Below are positions 44,153-51,594 of a stretch of 51,594 bases of DNA, piece by piece. The notes beneath the pieces were generated by a model that had not been told where the DNA came from, made no database searches, and worked only from the letters and a program-made list of their open reading frames with translations. Every line of letters starts with the position of its first letter. Within the stretch, counting starts at the first letter, position 1. The position numbers and the translations under genes are program-made. The DNA is from an uncultured Lachnospiraceae bacterium (GTDB lineage: Bacteria > Bacillota > Clostridia > Lachnospirales > Lachnospiraceae), in the NCBI GenBank assembly GCA_900319245.1, contig ONNQ01000028.1, forward strand, positions 1-51,594, read 5' to 3'.

Positions 44153-44650
44153 TTACAGGTCAACTTCTATCTTCCTGCCGGTCCTCTGGTACTGATAATA
44201 CCTGACGCCTGCCGCGTCAAACATCCGCTTGCTGGCGATTGTCGTATCGGAATCCGCATATTTGTCGCTGTCAAATACGACGGTCTTGATCCCGCACTGG
44301 ATGATCGCCTTCGCGCATTCATTGCAGGGAAACAGAGACACATACAAGGTGGAGCCCTCGAGGCTTCCGCCGCGATAGTTCAGGATCGCATTCAACTCAC
44401 TGTGTGTCACATAGGCATACTTGGTATCTAATGTGCTGCCCTCTCTCGCCCAGGGAAAATCGTCGTCCGAGCAGCCGGAGGGAAATCCATTATATCCCAT
44501 GGACAAGATCTTGTGCGTACTGCTGACGATGCAGGAACCAACCTGTGTGTTGGGATCCTTGGACCGCAGCGCAGACAGCTGCGCGACGCCCATGAAGTAC
44601 TCGTCCCATGTAATATAATCGTTTCTCTTACTCGTTATTTTGACAGCCAT
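44153..44650 (-). CDS. Deoxycytidylate deaminase
   Basis: This 165-residue zinc enzyme converts dCMP to dUMP for thymidylate synthesis. Zinc ligands are His83 in THSELNAIL, with the catalytic Glu85, and Cys109 and Cys112 in PCNECAK. GYNGFPSG at about residue 52 is the family's substrate loop. The same family includes ComEB-type proteins, but no competence genes are nearby. It lies 52 bases downstream of upp on the same strand, giving a small pyrimidine-salvage operon. The ribosome binding site is weak (GAGGT, 13 bases from the ATG). Confidence 0.92.
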   Translation of the reverse strand: MAVKITSKRNDYITWDEYFMGVAQLSALRSKDPNTQVGSCIVSSTHKILSMGYNGFPSGCSDDDFPWAREGSTLDTKYAYVTHSELNAILNYRGGSLEGSTLYVSLFPCNECAKAIIQCGIKTVVFDSDKYADSDTTIASKRMFDAAGVRYYQYQRTGRKIEVDL

Positions 44651-44702
44651 ATATCACAATACCTCATTCATAGCTCTCATTGCGAGCCGACGCGTTTAGA
44701 AA

Positions 44703-45332
44703 TTACTTCGTGCCAAAGATGCGGTCGCCTGCATCGCCAAGGCCGGGAACAATGTAGCCGTGATCATTGAGATGATCGTCCAGCGCACCGATATAGAGGT
44801 CTACATCGGGGTGAGCCTCTGTGAACGCCTTAACGCCTTCGGGTGCTGCGATGATGCAAAGGAAGTGCAGCTTTCTGCAGCCGTGCTTCTTGAGCATGTC
44901 AACCGCTGCCAGGGCGGAACCGCCGGTCGCAAGCATAGGATCTACGACGAAAATCTCTCTTTCCGCGCAGTCAGCCGGAAGCTTGCAGTAATATTCGACA
45001 GGCGCCAGTGTCTCGGGATCTCTGTAGAGACCAATGTGGCCGACCTTCGCAGCCGGAATCATCGTCAGCATGCCTTCTACCATGCCAAGACCTGCTCTGA
45101 GGATCGGAACAACGGCGAGCTTCTTGCCCTTGATCTCCTGCACGGTTGTCTTGCAGATCGGTGTCTCAATTTCCACATTCTCAAGTTCCAGCTGTCTGGT
45201 AGCCTCATAGCACTCAAGCATTGCGATCTCGCTGATGCCCTCGCGGAACTCCTTGGTTCCGATCTCTTTGCGGCGGATCAGGCCGATCTTGTGCTTGATC
45301 ATAGGGTGGTCCATTACTACTACTTTTGCCAT
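44703..45332 (-). CDS. upp: Uracil phosphoribosyltransferase
   Basis: Upp converts uracil and PRPP to UMP. The 209-residue protein begins [31 protein letters not shown], has the phosphoribosyl loop [19 protein letters not shown] and the uracil-binding C-terminal [17 protein letters not shown]. All features and the length are standard. GGAGGAG lies five bases before the ATG. It has its own promoter and heads the operon with the dCMP deaminase. No attenuator is visible in the short leader. Confidence 0.98.
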   Translation of the reverse strand: MAKVVVMDHPMIKHKIGLIRRKEIGTKEFREGISEIAMLECYEATRQLELENVEIETPICKTTVQEIKGKKLAVVPILRAGLGMVEGMLTMIPAAKVGHIGLYRDPETLAPVEYYCKLPADCAEREIFVVDPMLATGGSALAAVDMLKKHGCRKLHFLCIIAAPEGVKAFTEAHPDVDLYIGALDDHLNDHGYIVPGLGDAGDRIFGTK

Positions 45333-45374
45333 TTTACTCCTCCATACTTATGAATCATTCCTGCTGTATTAATC

Positions 45375-45404
45375 AGTATATGCCGACTCCTCTGCGGGGG
45401 TCAA
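45375..45404 (-). promoter_or_regulatory. Promoter of upp
   Basis: TTGACC (45399-45404) and TATACT (45375-45380) are separated by 18 bases on the minus strand, about 43 bases before upp. Confidence 0.75.
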
Positions 45405-45462
45405 ACTATACAATACTCCATCTTGCGCTTTCTGTCACCTCTTGTGCCCGAAATCATCTGCC

Positions 45463-45482
45463 AAAAAATCGCCAACCGGCGA
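45463..45482 (-). terminator. Short terminator after tsaC
   Basis: TCGCC, loop GGTT, GGCGA, then six T on the minus strand. The stem is only five base pairs but the U-run is good. Confidence 0.55.
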
Positions 45483-45497
45483 CCACCCGTCCAAAAA

Positions 45498-46556
45498 TCA
45501 TTCGTCGCTAAGATCAATGACTTTGTGGCCGGCTGCCTTCATGAGGCGGTTCATGATCGCCTGTCCCAGGTCGCCTTCCCGGAAGGATTCCGAGTAGATA
45601 TGCCCAACGTTTTCGTCGTCGAATTCCCTGAGAATACGGAATAATTCACGGGCGATGCTCTCCTCGTCTCCCCGCGCGCCGGCGCTCTTGACGCAGTCTG
45701 CGCTATACATATCCCTGGTCTCATCGGTGCAGATGACGCCCGACCGGATCCCGTTCTCCCTGTCCTTCGCGGCCGCCTTGTTGATTTCCGCCACCACATT
45801 GCCGCGGCTTCCTTCCAGGATCACCAGCTCGCCTTTGGGCGCGTAATGGCGGTATTTCATACCCGGCGCCTTGGGGGCGATCCCCGAATCCGGCGTGATG
45901 ATCGTGCGGTCCACGTCGACGTTTCCCAGCACCTGGGCGAGTTTCTTTTGGGTTATGAAACCGGGCCGTAAAATGACAGGTTCCTCTTCTGTAAGATCGA
46001 TGATCGTCGACTCGAGCCCGATCCCCACCTGTCCGCCGTCTATCACCATCTCCACTCTTCCGTCAAGGTCTTCCATACAATACCTGGCAAGCGTAGGACT
46101 GGGTCTTCCGGATCTGTTGGCGCTCGGCGCGGCGATATAGCCGCCGGACGCCTTGATCAGCGCCTGCGCGATCGTATTACTGGGAAAGCGGATTGCGACG
46201 GTGTCAAGGCCTCCCGTTGTCTCTGCGGGCACGCGATCGTTCTTGTGAAAGATCATGGTGAGAGGGCCGGGCCAGAACGCCTCGGCAAGCTGCACGGCCT
46301 GCGGCGGGATCTCGCGTACGATCGGCCCAATATCTTCAAACCGGCACACGTGCACGATCAGAGGATTGTCGGACGGCCGCCCCTTGGCTGCATAAATCTT
46401 TTTGGACGAGGCGGGATTCAGCGCGTCTCCGCCCAGTCCGTACACCGTTTCCGTCGGGAAGGCAACCAGTCCTCCATTCTTTATGATCTGCCCCGCCCGC
46501 TCGATCACAGCCGGGTCCGGCGTCTCTTCATTCAGTACCACATACTCTGTTGTCAT
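45498..46556 (-). CDS. Threonylcarbamoyl-AMP synthase (Sua5 type)
   Basis: The 352-residue protein makes threonylcarbamoyl-AMP for the t6A37 modification of ANN-decoding tRNAs. The YrdC domain (residues about 15-215) has GGLVAFPTETVYGLGGDA, KIYAAKGRPSDNPLIVH, WPGPLTMI, TVAIRFP and PSANRSGRPSPT. The C-terminal Sua5 domain (about 240-350) distinguishes it from the short TsaC form. AAGGAAAC precedes the ATG. It lies 39 bases downstream of the GH18 gene on the same strand. The missing partners TsaB, TsaD and TsaE are not in this window. Confidence 0.95.
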   Translation of the reverse strand: MTTEYVVLNEETPDPAVIERAGQIIKNGGLVAFPTETVYGLGGDALNPASSKKIYAAKGRPSDNPLIVHVCRFEDIGPIVREIPPQAVQLAEAFWPGPLTMIFHKNDRVPAETTGGLDTVAIRFPSNTIAQALIKASGGYIAAPSANRSGRPSPTLARYCMEDLDGRVEMVIDGGQVGIGLESTIIDLTEEEPVILRPGFITQKKLAQVLGNVDVDRTIITPDSGIAPKAPGMKYRHYAPKGELVILEGSRGNVVAEINKAAAKDRENGIRSGVICTDETRDMYSADCVKSAGARGDEESIARELFRILREFDDENVGHIYSESFREGDLGQAIMNRLMKAAGHKVIDLSDE

Positions 46557-46595
46557 TGTTTCCTTTCATCCAGGATTGATTTGAAACCGTCCCGG

Positions 46596-48287
46596 TCAAT
46601 GATTCATATATTCGGCAATGACGTCCCAGACATTGCTGCTTTCCATGCCAAGGCACCACTCCGCAACGCCGATAATGCCGTTGGCGTCCATCACTTCCAG
46701 TTTCTTTTCGACCGATTCCGCATCCTCCACCCAGATCTGGTAGGTGGCGTCGTCTTCGGAGACCTCTGCGTAATTTTGTCCGCAGGATGCGTTCCACTCC
46801 ACTTCCATATTGTGGTTGGCGATGAAGGTTTGTATCTGGTCCATGCCATACGCTTCGCTGGATACGCCTTCCGCAGTCGTCTTCCAGATTCTTGTATAGA
46901 AGGGAATTCCGTTGATCAGCTTGTCCGCGGGCACAGAATTGAGCGCCTCCTCAATCCCGTAGGTGACATAATCGATGGAAGCGACGCTGCCTGCCTCCTG
47001 GCTTCCCGCGTAGTGTTCGTCATAGCCCATGACTACGACGTAATCCGCAAACACGCCCTGCTCGTCCAGGCGATAGTGATCGTTGAAATTATAGGGCACA
47101 TAGTTGTCCACGGAGAGGATGCATTCCTCCTTGCGGCATTCGATCGATAGTTCCCGAATGAACTCAATATAGTCTTCGCCGTATTCCTCGGTGATGCCCT
47201 CAATATCTACATTGACGCCATCAATTCCCATCTCTTTGACCGTGTCCATGACACTGCTGATCACAGCGTTTCTGGACTCGGCGGAAGCGAGGAACCTCTG
47301 CTGCACGCCTTCAGGCCCGTTGAAATTATCCAGCACGGCCCAGACCTGCATATCTCTTTGGTGCGCGCCGTCCACATACTCCTGCGTCGCACGGGAATCC
47401 ACCGATCCGCTCTCGTTCAGGACAGAGAACCATGTGGGTGCGATCACGTTGATCGACTTTGTGTTGTCGACGCGCTCCGCCAGGGTTGCGTTTCCGGCTG
47501 CGCCTGCGATCATATGCCACGCCATATTTACTTTGCCGTCCAGTGCGGTTCTCTTATAGGCAGGTTCTGTATAATTCGTGACCGGCGTTGTCGTCACCGT
47601 TTCCGAATCCGTCATTTTCCGGTTCTCGATGTAACCGATCAGGGCGTCCTCTGTCTCTACCTTGCACCAAGTATCCATCTTGTCGAGGATGACCACTCTG
47701 GTCCCGGAAGGGACTTCCGCCACCACTGCGCTCTTGACGCCGCCCGATACTCGCAGGCTCGTATCTCTTGTGACGGTCGCTTCCTGGCGCTCGCCCCACT
47801 CTGTATAGATCCTCATGCGGTTGGGTGCGGAGAAGGTCTCATACGAGAAGTTGCTGTATTTGGCCACAAAATCCAGTGCCACATACAGGATCTCTCCGTT
47901 CTGGACACAGATCGCATACTCCTCCGTGGTCTCATTGCCAGACGTGTCTTTCCATGTCTGACTCCCTTCCTGCGCGTACACACGCGTCTCGGGAAGACAA
48001 TAGCTGAGCTCGATATCCTCCTCCGAGTAGTAGAACCGGTCGTTGATCAATGACTTTACGGCCTCCAGATCCAGATAATAGTGCTCGCCGATCTTCTTTG
48101 CGTGATAATCGGACAGCTGGTCCTGAAGGATCACGGGATAATCGTCTTCACTCTCCACTCCGTAATATGCGTTCACATCCGCTTTCTCTGCGCTATATGA
48201 GTATTTGACATAATAAGTCCTGTAGAACACTGTGCCAAGGACGCCGATCAGAATCAAGATCACAATTGTCGGCAATACTTTCTTCAT
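46596..48287 (-). CDS. Membrane-anchored GH18 family protein with SH3 domain
   Basis: This 563-residue protein starts with one N-terminal membrane segment (residues 4-24), so the rest lies outside the membrane. Residues about 50-165 resemble a copper-amine-oxidase-N-like domain, 170-225 form a bacterial SH3 domain (VTRDTSLRVSGGVKSAVVAEVPSGTRVVILDKMDTWCKV), and 250-560 are a GH18 barrel. The GH18 motif is DGVNVDIE, with Asp356, Asp361 and catalytic Glu363 all present. Relatives such as YaaH/YdhD act on spore or cell-wall glycan, so a peptidoglycan or spore-cortex role is likely but inferred. AAAGGAGAG precedes the ATG. Confidence 0.9.
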   Translation of the reverse strand: MKKVLPTIVILILIGVLGTVFYRTYYVKYSYSAEKADVNAYYGVESEDDYPVILQDQLSDYHAKKIGEHYYLDLEAVKSLINDRFYYSEEDIELSYCLPETRVYAQEGSQTWKDTSGNETTEEYAICVQNGEILYVALDFVAKYSNFSYETFSAPNRMRIYTEWGERQEATVTRDTSLRVSGGVKSAVVAEVPSGTRVVILDKMDTWCKVETEDALIGYIENRKMTDSETVTTTPVTNYTEPAYKRTALDGKVNMAWHMIAGAAGNATLAERVDNTKSINVIAPTWFSVLNESGSVDSRATQEYVDGAHQRDMQVWAVLDNFNGPEGVQQRFLASAESRNAVISSVMDTVKEMGIDGVNVDIEGITEEYGEDYIEFIRELSIECRKEECILSVDNYVPYNFNDHYRLDEQGVFADYVVVMGYDEHYAGSQEAGSVASIDYVTYGIEEALNSVPADKLINGIPFYTRIWKTTAEGVSSEAYGMDQIQTFIANHNMEVEWNASCGQNYAEVSEDDATYQIWVEDAESVEKKLEVMDANGIIGVAEWCLGMESSNVWDVIAEYMNH

Positions 48288-48316
48288 AAGCTCTCTCCTT
48301 TCAAATATACGTGCCT

Positions 48317-48345
48317 ATTATACCAAAGTATGCCTATCGTAACAA
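48317..48345 (-). promoter_or_regulatory. Promoter of the GH18-tsaC unit
   Basis: TTGTTA (48340-48345) and TATAAT (48317-48322) are separated by 17 bases on the minus strand, with an extended -10 TG. It lies only 30 bases before the GH18 start. Confidence 0.75.
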
Positions 48346-48891
48346 ACAAAAGAATCCAGGCATGACGGAACGCTTCGCACACCGTCTGTCGCAAGCGGGT
48401 CTTCCGCAGTACTGGCCGATATACGAAGCGTTCCCAGAAATGAAGGCAATATGACTTAAGATTTGGCGTAAGACGCAAGACGACAGTCTTACAATGATTA
48501 GCGGCGGCCGTAAGAGACACAAAGGAGTCTTTTTTTCCGTGAGTTTGTCCGCTGTACCCGACAGCCGCCCGGGAAGCATCGAAACTGTATCTTTTTTTCA
48601 CAAATAGCAGTTTATATTTTGACGCTTAACTCGTTGGAAGCTTTTCATGTCGATCTGACAATGGATCTCAGACAACAGGAGTTTCCCATTGATAATATGT
48701 ATTTAAGATATGAATAAATAAAACAGGTTGTGGGCCATCACCTCCCCGCCGATACAGACTGTTTCATCTGCTTCCGCCCATATTCTAGTACAGGCTTTTG
48801 CCGCGCTTCAACACTGCGGAGCTCCTAAAATACGAAAGCGGGCATTCTTGTGATTTTCGCACAAAGCGTCTTTTGCGCGCTAAATCTTCTA
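48346..48891. other. Gene-free interval between the GH18 gene and mecA
   Basis: I see no convincing gene here. A 105-codon frame on minus (48284-48601) contains the GH18 promoter, begins with GTG without a binding site and looks accidental. AAACAGGT and ACCT/CTGTTT near 48720-48765 could form a structured RNA, and CGC.CAAA/TTTG.GCG forms a small hairpin near 48858-48880. None has a T run. Confidence 0.5.
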
Positions 48892-48920
48892 TTGACGAGG
48901 GTTGTCTCTATGGGTAAAAA
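48892..48920 (+). promoter_or_regulatory. Possible promoter of mecA
   Basis: TTGACG (48892-48897) and TAAAAA (48915-48920) are separated by 17 bases, 46 bases before the start codon. Confidence 0.5.
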
Positions 48921-48965
48921 TGTATTCAATACAGTATTCCAAACACAGATTTAAAAAGGATGAAT

Positions 48966-49685
48966 ATGAAGATAGAAAAGATCAGCAACACCCAGATCCG
49001 CTGTATTCTGACAGGCGAAGATCTGGCGAGCAGACAACTTAGATTAAGTGAACTGGCATACGGAACGGAGAAAGCGCGTGCCTTATTCCGCGATATGATG
49101 GAACAGGCCGCCATCCAGTGCGGCTTCGACGCCGAGAACTATCCGCTCATGATCGAGGCCATTCCTCTTGGCGCCGACAGCATTGTCCTCATCGTGACCA
49201 AGGTGGATAATCCGGAGGAGTTGGACACACGCTTTTCCAATTTTGCCCCCTCTGTCAAGAAGGATGCGCTGCCGCCCCAGGCGCCGCCCTCACAGCTCAG
49301 TCAGCTGCTAAACGCCCTGAAGGCGAACGGCACCGGTCCGCAGGGAAAGACGCCGGAAGAGGTCATGAAGGAGAGGCGGGACTTTCTTTTGACGTCACGC
49401 CTGTATTCCTTTACGTCTATGTCCGACGTCATCCGCGCCTCGAAGCTTCTCGCCGGTGCGTATGAGGGAGACAGTTCTTTGTACCGCGACGAAAAGACAC
49501 AGCTCCTGTATCTTCTCCTGAAGATGCACGACGTCGACGAAGTCAGCACCATGCAGAGCGCACTGGCCGCGCTCTCCGAGTACGGGCAGCTCGAAAAGAT
49601 CAGTCCGGCCAGACAGCAATATGTAGTCACGCATTGCAGTCCGATCCTGCAGCGCGCCGCGATCGAGACGCTGTCTACACTGTAA
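48966..49685 (+). CDS. mecA: MecA-like adaptor protein
   Basis: MecA-type adaptors bring substrates to the ClpCP protease. The 239-residue product has the family's N-terminal substrate-binding part (MKIEKISNTQIRCILTGEDLASRQLRLSELAYGTEKARALFRDMMEQA, then ENYPLMIEAIPLGADSIVLIVTKV) and a C-terminal ClpC-binding domain (LYSFTSMSDVIRASKLLAGAYEGDSSLYRDEKTQLLYLLL). A Pro/Gln/Ala-rich linker of about 30 residues lies between. ATG 48966 is chosen because AAAGGA is six bases upstream; ATG 48960 would be too close. It is monocistronic with its own terminator. In B. subtilis MecA controls competence, but its role here is unknown. Confidence 0.88.
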   Translation: MKIEKISNTQIRCILTGEDLASRQLRLSELAYGTEKARALFRDMMEQAAIQCGFDAENYPLMIEAIPLGADSIVLIVTKVDNPEELDTRFSNFAPSVKKDALPPQAPPSQLSQLLNALKANGTGPQGKTPEEVMKERRDFLLTSRLYSFTSMSDVIRASKLLAGAYEGDSSLYRDEKTQLLYLLLKMHDVDEVSTMQSALAALSEYGQLEKISPARQQYVVTHCSPILQRAAIETLSTL

Positions 49686-49708
49686 ATATGATTTGCATAT
49701 TTTGTGAA

Positions 49709-49736
49709 AACAGGTGCATTCCGGCACCTGTTTTTT
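49709..49736 (+). terminator. Intrinsic terminator of mecA
   Basis: AACAGGTGC and GCACCTGTT form a nine-base stem with a six-base loop, followed by TTTTTT. Confidence 0.9.
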
Positions 49737-49858
49737 CTGTTTTGCTCCATATAGATTGATTTCTAATCCATTAAGACATACCTTGTTTTCTGTAATTATT
49801 TCGCAATAATTTGTCAAAGCATTCCATTTTCAGATTTATTGAGATTTCCGTCTTTTTC

Positions 49859-49873
49859 TGTGAAACTTTCACA
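49859..49873. promoter_or_regulatory. Palindrome upstream of nifJ
   Basis: TGTGAAACTTTCACA is a perfect 7+1+7 palindrome, about 30 bases upstream of the -10 at 49905-49910 and so close to the -35 region. The form TGTGA, five bases, TCACA resembles Crp/Fnr-type sites but with one base less than usual. The remaining leader to 50046 has a small AGCGG/CCGCT hairpin at 50009-50022 and no other clear signal. Confidence 0.45.
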
Positions 49874-49904
49874 ATAGTTAGGGATTACTAACCTATTTTT
49901 TCGT

Positions 49905-49910
49905 TATAAT
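49905..49910 (+). promoter_or_regulatory. -10 box of nifJ
   Basis: A perfect TATAAT lies about 137 bases before the start codon; the -35 is poorly matched, suggesting activator dependence or a different start site. Confidence 0.5.
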
Positions 49911-50010
49911 TACTGGACTTTTCTAGATACAATCATAAAATGACATTGTATTTTACAGTACCCGATGCTAGAATTAAAATGCTAGATAAGCTGTGGGTTA
50001 TACAACTTAG

Positions 50011-51594
<1,584 letters not shown>

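Noticed and set aside
48284-48601. A 105-codon reading frame on minus ending in an ATGA overlap with the GH18 gene
   Set aside because: It has no ribosome binding site and begins with GTG in an A+T-rich stretch. The GH18 promoter lies inside it and its residues resemble no family. The overlap is probably chance.
48700-48780. A structured small RNA such as 6S or SRP RNA
   Set aside because: Only short complementary blocks are seen. The conserved motifs of these RNAs are absent and no terminator follows.

Overview
The window looks like chromosomal DNA of a low-to-moderate GC Gram-positive anaerobe of the class Clostridia, most likely Lachnospiraceae-like. Evidence for this is the combination of SpoVG, a MecA-type adaptor, DnaD- and DnaI/DnaC-like primosome genes, a paired GlgC/GlgD ADP-glucose pyrophosphorylase, a pyrK-pyrD (class 1B) pair, a pyruvate:ferredoxin oxidoreductase and strong AGGAGG-type ribosome binding sites with frequent ATGA stop/start overlaps. 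This assignment is inferred from gene content only. Almost all of the window is ordinary housekeeping sequence, densely packed and mostly on the minus strand.

Layout: 1-450 holds an IS200/IS605-like hairpin remnant, a promoter and a yybP-ykoY (manganese) riboswitch with its terminator, leading into an ArsB/NhaD/SLC13-type permease. 1815-6592 (minus) has a MATE exporter, a DUF1295 membrane protein, a GH2 glycosidase and a 5'-truncated rpe. 6656-12709 (minus) has an A+T-rich DUF6056-like membrane protein translationally coupled to guaA, then asnS and a secreted trigger-factor-like lipoprotein. 13557-18174 (minus) is a tightly overlapping cluster plsC-pyrK-pyrD-ispE-gntR-DUF1934, divergent from pyrC. 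19823-28390 (minus) is ddl-murF, glgP and ileS. pncB (plus) converges on an ECF S-component; mfd-pth, spoVG and glgC-glgD follow on the minus strand. From 39073 the plus strand carries murC, a DnaD-domain gene, a DnaC-like helicase loader and prs; then upp-dCMP deaminase and a GH18 protein with tsaC (minus), and finally mecA and the 5' part of nifJ (plus), which runs off the window.

Functional themes are cell wall precursor synthesis (murC, murF, ddl), glycogen (glgC, glgD, glgP), nucleotide synthesis and salvage (pyrC, pyrD, pyrK, guaA, prs, upp, dCMP deaminase, pncB), translation (asnS, ileS, pth, tsaC) and replication/repair (dnaD-like, dnaC-like, mfd).

The most interesting material is between genes. 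Two copies of a roughly 146-bp nested dyad element (19679-19824 on plus, 30366-30512 on minus) enclose different intrinsic terminators but share conserved internal-loop sequences while the paired arms vary in a compensatory way; I do not recognise this element. Other points of note are a long hairpin with a cluster of DnaA-box-like sites in front of the primosome genes, a manganese-type riboswitch on a permease whose family I do not know as an established member of that regulon, an ileS gene with no normal start codon covering its conserved N-terminus, a NiaR-like operator at pncB, and several short tandem repeats. I found no rRNA, tRNA, CRISPR array, prophage or intact insertion sequence.
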